The notes under the pieces: generated by a model
Database searches by the model: none
The model's input: the letters and a program-made list of their open reading frames with translations, nothing else
Told to the model about the DNA's origin: nothing
Translations under genes and position numbers: made by a program
Assembly: GCA_032718475.1 (NCBI GenBank)
Contig: JAUCBJ010000913.1
Span: forward strand, 1-27,411
Length of the DNA: 27,411 nucleotides
Direction: 5' to 3'
From: Nemertoderma westbladi
Lineage: Eukaryota > Xenacoelomorpha > Nemertodermatida > Nemertodermatidae
Shown: positions 20,460 through 27,411 of the stretch, one piece after another
Numbering within the stretch: the stretch's first letter is position 1
How the letters are laid out: each line of letters opens with the position of its first letter

Positions 20460-21715
20460 TAGACACATGGTTTATCAATTCTACACTGGTTTGAACTATG
20501 TCCTTTCTTTGCACAAATGTAGCAATGACCCTTAATTTGCATTCGCCTTGAATCAGCATCATCATATTTTTTACATTCATCACTCCAATGTTCACCCTTA
20601 CAGTACAAACAAACTTTAGTGAACTCATGGTTAGAACTTACAGTTAGTGCTTCTGTTGTTGATTTGTAGATAGGCTTGTGGATATGTTGACTTATAGGCG
20701 TGTGGACTAGTAGACTTCGGATCTATAGAAATCTGTTTTTTATCCATTTCTTTATTTTCAGATTGTCCACTACATCTTTCTCCATCCTCTCGGGCAGTTA
20801 TAAATTTCTTTATATGTTTTCTCAAGGAATCAACAGTCCAATCCTCTTCAGGGTCTTTTTGGAGTTCCAACTGAACCTTTATCTGAGTGGGGAATTTTGA
20901 ATTAATTAATGAAATAAAGACAGCCTGGTTTATTTCTTCCCCTAGAGCAATCAAACTTCTAAAATGTCTTTCTAAAATTTCATATGTTGTTCTAAGCATT
21001 GCTGTATTGTTCGAGGATGGTGGAACTGACATTAACTCAGAGTAATGGGCATCAATAGTAAACTGTTTTTTACCAAATCTTTCTTCTAAAATTTTTTTTT
21101 TTTTTAATTTTTTTAGTTAGTTCAATGCCTAAAATAACTTGTTTTGCATCACCCTGTAATTTGGACTTTAAATATTGCAGTTTTTCTACAGGTTGCAATT
21201 TAGTGTTTCTATTAATCGCAGCATCAAAAGAATCCCAAAATTCTCTCCATTTTAAAAAACCACCATCATAACCTTCAAACTCTAGTTTGGGGAGTTTGAC
21301 AAGAGAATTAATATCACTGGTACCTGATACGAAAGTGTTAAAAGATGTACCAGGGGGATTTCGGCCTACATATGAAGGTTCCAGTGTTGTATTCATATTT
21401 TCAGTGAGCATCATTACTCTAGTATCAAGCTTAGTTAAATAATCATTTACATTGCTATCAATGTAGATACAATCGAAACCCTCGATCCTCGTCTACTTCT
21501 TCAATAAGGTCAAATATTTTTTCATCATATTCCTTTAAATTTGTGTAGTATCTATTTATTTTACCGTATATAATTCTTAAATCTTCTATATTTACCTGAG
21601 AGCCAGCATCTAACAAAATACCTGCTTCAGTAAACTCTTTCTTTATATTTGTCCGGACAGCATTTCTTTGCTGTTTATATTTTCTTCTTTTTGTCTCCTC
21701 TATATTCTATATTTA
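20460..21715 (-). pseudogene. BEL/Pao gag with zinc knuckles, frameshifted
   Basis: An N-terminal basic part (KRRKYKQQRNAV) and an acidic helical part lie at about 21430-21715, without a usable ATG. After a break near 21440 comes a DUF1759-like core: VKLPKLEFEGYDGGFLKWRE and FWDSF, LKSKLQGDAKQVI. A 14-nt T tract (21092-21105) breaks the frame again; the next frame goes on with EERFGKK and the helical segment ending at 20631. A third shift near 20650-20670 leads to the knuckles YCKGEHWSDEC, CYICAKKGHSSNQC and CVYCKKRRSHHRSLC. Gag would form the particle and bind the RNA. Lesions are mainly small indels, some in homopolymers. Confidence 0.75.
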
Positions 21716-22332
21716 GTATGGAGTAGATGGAGTAGAAAATGGATGTTAATAGCTCTGTTATCAACAACCGACCCATATATGAATATAGGTTAATACTTAA
21801 GAGTAATCAAATGATTTGTCACAATGTGGGCTATTAGGCCAGTACCGGCGTTTTATTGAAGTGCCGGTGAATAATTCTGCAATTCATTCACAAAATGTTG
21901 TTGATAGCTTAGTTAACAACCAAAGGAATATTTCATTAGGCGTTTAGGCCTTATTTCAGTACTTGCTGAAATAAATTCGTGAATATCCAGATATCATGTT
22001 TTTCACCATGAAACTGTAAGCCTAATAATTAATTTCAGTATTTATTAATTGCTGAATTGCAAATTAATTACTGCAGTATTATATTATTATTAGTTCTACA
22101 AACCTTGCTTTTGCTTTAAGTTTCAGCGTTTTCTTCTTATCGCTGTATTGCACGTACAGTTTTCAACCATCTTCGTACCGTATTACATCTGTGCACTGGC
22201 ATGACTGGTGTAGGTCCGGACCGGTATCCGGTACCGGTAGTAATAAATAGCATCCAGTACGGGGTATAATTTGGCAATTCTGTTTATCTAAATTTACTTA
22301 TAGCCTACCAGGAATTCGAAAATTCCTACTAA
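21716..22332. other. Spacer between BEL/Pao and the zinc-finger gene
   Basis: No coding frame was recognised. A ~10 bp inverted word (GTTGTTGATA) occurs near 21757 and 21898. CCGGTACCGGTAG lies near 22228, in a run of CCGG palindromes (22215-22245). The promoter of the gene starting at 22333 would lie here, but I cannot identify it. Confidence 0.4.
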
Positions 22333-24020
22333 ATGGAATTCGAAATTGGGAGTGATACTGATGATGATTGTAATGATTCTGGCCTGATGTTGATGAATAG
22401 ATTGTGGCAAAATACACTACCCGAACTTAATATACCGCCGCACTACTACCCAGTTGATCCACAACCCAAAACACCTCCATTATCCGACTGTGATATCCCA
22501 TCTCCGATTCTATCGGATTTCGATGACGAAGGTAAAGATAAATCCTGGTTTCCTGTGAGGAATGATGGCAAGGGCATATGTAGGGGTGGTTATGGTGTTG
22601 GACATGGTGGTTGTGACGGAGGAGGGGACAATGACATTGGGGTTATCACAGGGGGCATTGAGGGTAGGCCTATTGTAGTTGGTGCAGAAGGTATTTGGGG
22701 AGGTGATATTGGGGACACAGTAGTTGGAACTAACGTCATTGGGGGTGTTATTGGCAATGGGGAAATAGTAGTTGGAACTGCTGAGGACATTGGGGGTGAT
22801 ATTGAGAATATAGTAGTTGGAACTGAGGACATTGGGGGTGATATTGAGAATATAGTAGTTGGAACTGAGGACATTGTTGGTGATATTGAGAATATAGTAG
22901 TTGGTACTGAGGACATTGGGGGTGATATTGAGAATATAGTAGTTGGTACTGAGGGTATTGGGGGTGACGTTGGGGACATTGTAGTTAGGCTGAGGGCTTT
23001 GGGGGTGAGATTGGAAGTGGGGCTGAGAACATCGGACATAAAAAGAGAAAACTGAAACGCAAGACACGGGATCAACTGACTTTCAGTGCTGATAAAAAGC
23101 GCAATAGAGATTCAACTCTTTGTAAACGAAAGTCAACCTTAAAATCTAAGTCTGATGATTTGGATATTACGACTCAAGTAAAAACAGACTTAATTTTTAT
23201 GACCTCAAAGATTTCAAAGACAACCAAAAAGGAAGTTTTCCATTTAGAATTTTATTCTTCGCATGATAAACACGCTACCAATACAAGTAATACAAGTCTT
23301 CTTTCTGGCCTAAATCTTCCCCTATCTACTATTAGCAAACAAGAGTTCTCAACTAAGGGAGAGGCACGACAGGCTGTGGGCCGCATACTTATGGGAGATG
23401 AGTCTGCAGGCTATGATGGCGGTGGAACTGCATGTGATTCGCATGTGGATGCACCACAGCCACTAGTGACACCAACAAAGGCGCCATATAGTGCAATGCC
23501 ACGTGTGTTTCCTATTCCATCCCAAGTATGTAGGATTTGTGGGGAACTTAGTGGAGGAGAACGGGATATGGGAGGCTTGTGGTTTGGATGCCGTGGTATT
23601 GAAGGTAAATGTTCTGCATGGGCACACGCCACTTGTCTTGGTGTTGGAAAAAATACAACAGCTATTACGGATAAATTGGAATGGAACTGTGCTGTTCATT
23701 TATCAGGGATCAGCACAACACAAAGCCGTGTTACACAGGTAATATCTAATAATCACGAACAAATGTGTCGGATCTGTGGGCGTCAGTATGGTGTCATTGG
23801 GGACATCGCTGGCCTTTGGCTAGGTTGTCAGGGGGGTGATAGCGTCTGTAAACAGTGGGTCCATGCCCACTGCTTAGGTTTTCCAACTTTACGGAAAGGG
23901 AGTGAAACAGAAAAATCATTAGTGTGGGAATGCAAAGAACACTCGAAATTACCTAATGTCCCTGCTTTAACCAAGAGAGGTAGAGGGCATCCTGCAAAAA
24001 GACAAATAAATAATTTGTAA
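22333..24020 (+). pseudogene. Tandem variant-PHD protein with 14-residue repeats, one frameshift
   Basis: ATG 22333 opens an acidic N terminus (SDTDDDCNDSG), a Pro-rich part and then Gly/Val-rich repeats of 14 residues (VVGTEDIGGDIENI) encoded by 42 bp units. The fifth unit is 41 nt, so a 1 nt loss near 22985-22991 shifts the frame and ends it at 23055. The other frame continues with a Lys/Arg-rich segment (GHKKRKLKRKTRD) to the fingers and TAA 24018-24020. Each finger has C-x2-C-x16-C-x6-C-x4-H-x2-C-x17/19-C-x2-H (from about 23529 and 23766), like PHD but with His last and a longer second knuckle. The end GRGHPAKR resembles an AT-hook-like basic tail. It suggests chromatin binding. It may be a dead copy or a sequencing error. 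Confidence 0.6.
22677..23024 (+). repeat. 42 bp coding minisatellite
   Basis: Four full 42 bp units occupy 22783-22824, 22825-22866, 22867-22908 and 22909-22950. The next, 22951-22991, is one base short. Degenerate units extend upstream to about 22677 and downstream to about 23024. Each codes for VVGTEDIGGDIENI with small changes. The 161- and 185-codon frames on the opposite strand (22510-23075) arise from this repetition. Confidence 0.9.
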
Positions 24021-24506
24021 TCAACTAATTGAGTTTTATAGTTTAATATATAGGCCTACTTGTTGATTTTAAAACATTATTTACCTTTGTAACCTCACTA
24101 TGCAATGATTTAAATGCAATAGTTAAGAATTTAATCAGTGAATCATACTTTTAATATTTTGTTTATCTTAAACTCAATTTAAGTATCAAACTCAATTCGA
24201 GACAGGGGAGCTGGGAGGGACTTGACACAAATCACACCTCGATGAATTAAATATATAATCTCGGCAAATTAGCAATGTTAATTATCAATTAAGGGAAAGG
24301 AGCAGGTTACAGTGGTATGCTATTCTACAATAAACGAAAGTCAATAGCAAAGGCTACAGTGGCATATTATTCTAACCAAAACAATAAATTAAATACATAT
24401 ATTCAGGTTACAGTTTCATTTTTGAGAGTAATCGTCTATGAGTTGCTTTGAATTTCCCCACGGGAAGGACATTCAATAGGTAATTAGGCTAGGTGATGTA
24501 TAATAT
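24021..24506. other. Interval between the two converging genes, with short repeats
   Basis: The 485 bp between the two stop codons is AT-rich. A degenerate ~60 bp unit recurs near 24306, 24352 and 24406 (G(G/C)TTACAGT(G/T)...(A/C)TATT pattern). No reading frame or clear polyadenylation signal for either gene was identified beyond AATAAA near 24005. Confidence 0.4.
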
Positions 24507-26517
24507 TTAATCAGTTTCATAATCACTAGAATTACTTGTATCCGTTTCATTACAGTCCAAGAGAGGCGGGAGTGAAGAGACAGTTTCAGTATAATCCTCT
24601 AAATATTTATTTATTAGCACCTGTATATCAGGGTACTCAAAAATATTATTATACAGTTCAATGAACGAATTCTTCAGATGGCATCTTAGAAGTCTTTGTA
24701 AAATATGATCACTAATGTCCTTATTTGAGCAATTTTTAGAAAACCACTCAATAATTGTCTTTAATTGGTCTATGGTTTGATGATCAGGCGATTCTTTAAG
24801 ACATTCTTGCGTATATGTAATTGGAACTGGCTCGCATTTCGGATTTTCAGATCCTGAAAATACAGCTTTGCAACAAGTTATTAAATTAGTGTAGCCATAT
24901 TCTAAAAACTTTCCAAAATGAGAACTCATTTCTCCACTTAGTCCAAGTGGATGACGTTTGTCGGGTATAAATTGCGAACTCATTACGAAATGGGAATTGT
25001 GTAATAATTTCCTAAATTCCAGTACCATTTTCGAAAGGTCTACATTTTTTTTTCTCAATATATCAGCTTTGTATGGATCCAACTGTATCTGATGCAATAA
25101 AGACACTGTCTCTCACTTCTGCAAGCGAGTTGCCAGTTCTGTAGTTTGTAATCCATCGTTTCCAAGATGGTAGACCCCCACTCGTATTCCTCTTAATTTT
25201 TTTGTGCACTTCTTCTAAAACATAATCTAGCCCCTGGCCTTTAAATGACAGACCCCGGGAGAAACCTTCATTTTCATACAGTCTTGAAATATACCCAGGT
25301 AGCTGCCACTTTTGTATGAAATAGTGTGTTATAATTTTTCTGTAAATATGATTTGTGTGTGCAAAAAAGGTTGGTGCGAACTTGAATAAGAAAGTGTCAA
25401 TTGCTTTAGAGTTGTTGCGTCGAATTCCAGATTTAAATAAGTAGGCTGATAGTATAGGACCAATTGTCCAATCAAATAACATTTTTAGGGATGGATTCTG
25501 AATCTTGTTCGCCCATAGATAAAAATAATTTATTGTAATATCTGTTGTCATTTTCTTTGCATATATTTCACTGATGGCCAACATCATTATCTCTTTCAAA
25601 TTAGCAATTAATATTATATCGAATACTTCAGTCATCTTGTGGTGATCATTTGCTTTTAAAAAGGCTGATTGAGCCTTGGTCGTTTTGTAATTAGCAATTT
25701 CGGTAGCAAACATCTGTAGGAATGGTGTCCAAAGAATCTTAGTTAAAGTTTTTATCATGTTCAAATGAATATGTCCAAGTCCAGGCTTTAATATAATTTG
25801 TGATGCCAGCTCCGTATTTTTTTTTAGAATATCAATAGCCAGAGAATATGGCAAACCATCCATGACAACAACTAACCACTTTCGGTTTTCTGATAAAAAA
25901 TGTAGGCATAATTTCTGTAGAGAATTTTCCACTGCCTCTGATGACCCTGGATCACCTGGAAATGGATCATGTATTCTAAACTGTATGTCACCATCTTTCT
26001 TATCGAAATCAATTGATGTGCCATCGATAAAAGGATATGTATCCATTACACGAACACCAGTAGACAATTTGTCAGAGGCAAGAGAATCATCATGCAGTTC
26101 GTTTACAGAACAACCATTGGAAATAAATTCAGCCTTGACCTCTTTGAAAACCGAACTTAAGAATCTAAGTCTTGTTGCTGCCGCAAACTCGTCCATCTTG
26201 TCAACTTCGCATGACAACAAACTATCGAAACTCCCACGGTCTATGAACTGAAGCGCAGTGAACTGTGTAGGTTGGATCGTATGGAACAGCATACTAGCAA
26301 CACTAGTCGTTTTAGATATAGGAACTCCTTGGAATATTACATGATAAGTTTTTAGATAATGTTGGTTGTTATCAATGACTACATGCAAATCACCAGAAGG
26401 AGTTTCATAAGGAACTTCAAGTGCTTTCTTCATGACCTGACCTTTTAGAAATGTGGTGCTTCCACTGGGAGAACCTAAACCTTGTAACATCGTTCCAATT
26501 TTACTACTGGAAAGCAT
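24507..26517 (-). pseudogene. Large transposase-like protein, DUF6589-like, one frameshift
   Basis: The first frame has its first ATG at 26515-26517 and runs 484 codons to 25063-25065. A second frame, open from 25112 to 24507, carries on after a 47 nt overlap (a +1 shift) and has no ATG of its own. Motifs include MDGLPYSLA, KPGLGHIHLNMIKTL, DHHK, SGIRRNNSKAI, GQGLDYVLEEVHKK and SWKRW. I recall this set from an invertebrate multi-copy family close to DUF6589, and the spaced Asp/Glu suggest an RNase H-like fold. The end is acidic (SDYETD). Function is unknown; transposase activity is an inference. Long coding capacity with one break implies recent origin or an assembly error. Upstream exons may exist. 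Confidence 0.55.
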
Positions 26518-26529
26518 ATATGACACATA

Positions 26530-26660
26530 CTTCTGCGCGAAGGCTGGGGCTAGATCTTCGCCCCCCCGGGGGCTAAAGGGGCAAGAAAAAGGCCGAAAAA
26601 ACGGAACGATTCTCAGCGGTGGGTAAGAAACGGACGCGGATTGGTCGGGAGTGGGCTAAA
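26530..26660. promoter_or_regulatory. CpG-dense block upstream of the transposase-like gene
   Basis: This ~130 bp stretch contains about a dozen CpG, CCCCCCCGGGGG and a CCAAT-type motif (ATTGG near 26640), in DNA that is otherwise AT-rich. It lies 20-140 bp upstream of the first ATG on the minus strand. On that strand a frame is open through it in phase with the gene, so it could be a promoter or part of the coding/5' UTR. A splice acceptor ending CTTCGCGCAG lies at its edge. Confidence 0.4.
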
Positions 26661-27411
26661 TGTAGCTTATAACTGATTCCCCGTTGGAGGTTTTGCCGAC
26701 GTTGACCCTATCTGGTACACTTTTTGTCGATTCTCATTAAACCCAGCTTATAAAACGCGAGTGTAGTTCTTATTAGTTGTTTAGCCTCGGCTCTAGCACC
26801 TTGACGTCTTCTGATTAGTTGTTTGTCCCACCCTCGCGAAAACAAAGTAATAATAAATTAATTGAATTGGAACGGTTTAAAAAAAATTATGCATATGAAA
26901 AAAATATTATTGAAATAAGTACATATTTTGTCATCATTTATTTGTTATTAGAAATAAATTAAACTTGCATATATCCTCCGTTTCTCAGATATCTTATTTC
27001 TTAACTTATCTATATTTGTTATATTTAATAATTCAATTATTGCATACCTTTTTTACGCTATACCAATGGTGTTAAATTACTCGTCGAATGCATAACAGAT
27101 TAAGAAAAGTAACCGGGAATCCCCTCATGTTATTATTTATGACGCGTCCAGCATAGTACAACTCCCTACTCCAATACTACAGCCAATCGGATTGCAGTAT
27201 TCTTTTGTACAGGCCTCGTTCAGCTTACTAATGTTGTGATGCCTTGATATGGAAGCCTGGGGGATAGGGCCCATTTTATTCAACCAATGGGGATCGAGAA
27301 TTCCCTTAGTGTTGTTCCCTGCATGTATGTAGTATTATCTTTTAAGAAACATATACTTTTATATATAAGTTTATAAAATAATATCAAATATTTGTAGATC
27401 ATGTTCTTTAA
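26661..27411. other. AT-rich right flank, nothing recognised
   Basis: No reading frame, repeat or RNA gene is convincing. GCCAATCGGATTG near 27181 is a CCAAT-type palindrome. Confidence 0.4.

Larger units (their letters stand above)
16088..21715 (-). mobile_element. BEL/Pao LTR retrotransposon, internal region, broken
   Basis: On the minus strand the order is gag, CCHC knuckles, aspartic protease, reverse transcriptase, RNase H, integrase and a DUF5641-type C terminus. This is the BEL/Pao order, and the motifs agree. No ENV-like frame was seen. I searched the flanks by eye (15645-16087 and 21716-22332) for matching LTRs and found none, so LTRs are either lost, too diverged or missed. The copy is complete in domains but carries several lesions: two in-frame TAA, a TGA, and indels in homopolymers. 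Confidence 0.85.

Noticed and set aside
22510-23075. Two long minus-strand frames (161 and 185 codons) opposite the zinc-finger gene
   Set aside because: They follow from the 42 bp tandem repeat, which keeps all frames free of stops. Their content is only repeated Pro/Ser/Thr or Asn/Tyr-rich units.
25079-25112. A short intron joining the two frames of the transposase-like gene
   Set aside because: The only GT-AG pair that restores the frame is 28 nt long, below any usual animal intron size.

Overview
This is a piece of an animal nuclear genome. It is AT-rich and gene-poor, with a GT-AG intron, tRNA-derived SINEs, minisatellites and retroelements of classes found in animals (a CR1-like LINE with a PHD-type ORF1, a restriction-like-endonuclease LINE fragment, and a BEL/Pao element). 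Marine invertebrates such as echinoderms, hemichordates or cnidarians carry this mix. Frequent palindromic TAGGCCTA and ACCGGT words make me lean weakly to an echinoderm-like genome. The phylum cannot be fixed from this sequence.

Layout. 1-600 holds nothing recognisable. 620-1020 has a tRNA-like B box followed by three spaced copies of a ~60 bp repeat. 1203-1544 is the C-terminal remnant of a coding region. 2582-4528 is a two-exon gene, joined in phase across a 507 bp intron, whose ends resemble DUF4806-type proteins. A broken inverted copy of part of exon 2 lies at 4620-4748, beside a perfect 27 bp palindrome. 5145-8609 is a decayed CR1-like LINE. 8610-9390 is a minisatellite split by a SINE with a target duplication. 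9658-10920 holds a GC-rich LINE-like scrap, a second minisatellite, a poly-A tail and a possible MITE. 11423-12292 is framed by ~70 bp inverted repeats and contains the 3' end of another LINE. 12896-13735 is a Myb/SANT-like pseudogene. 14295-15644 is the open C-terminal half of an RLE-type LINE. 16088-21715 (minus strand) is a nearly complete but broken BEL/Pao gag-pol. 22333-24020 encodes an acidic, repeat-bearing protein with two unusual zinc fingers and one 1 bp frameshift. 24507-26517 (minus) encodes a large transposase-like protein with one frameshift. A CpG-dense block sits directly upstream of it.

Working together. Within the LINEs and BEL/Pao the parts are the usual retrotransposon machinery, all damaged. 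The pair at 22333-26517 is the least ordinary part. Two converging, long, almost intact reading frames encode a tandem variant-PHD protein with a basic GRGHPAKR tail and a protein of a poorly characterised DUF6589-like family. They could be two genes of one mobile element, or two unrelated neighbours. I could not find flanking repeats that would settle this.

The reading-frame statements come from direct translation. Family names come from remembered motif patterns, not from a search.
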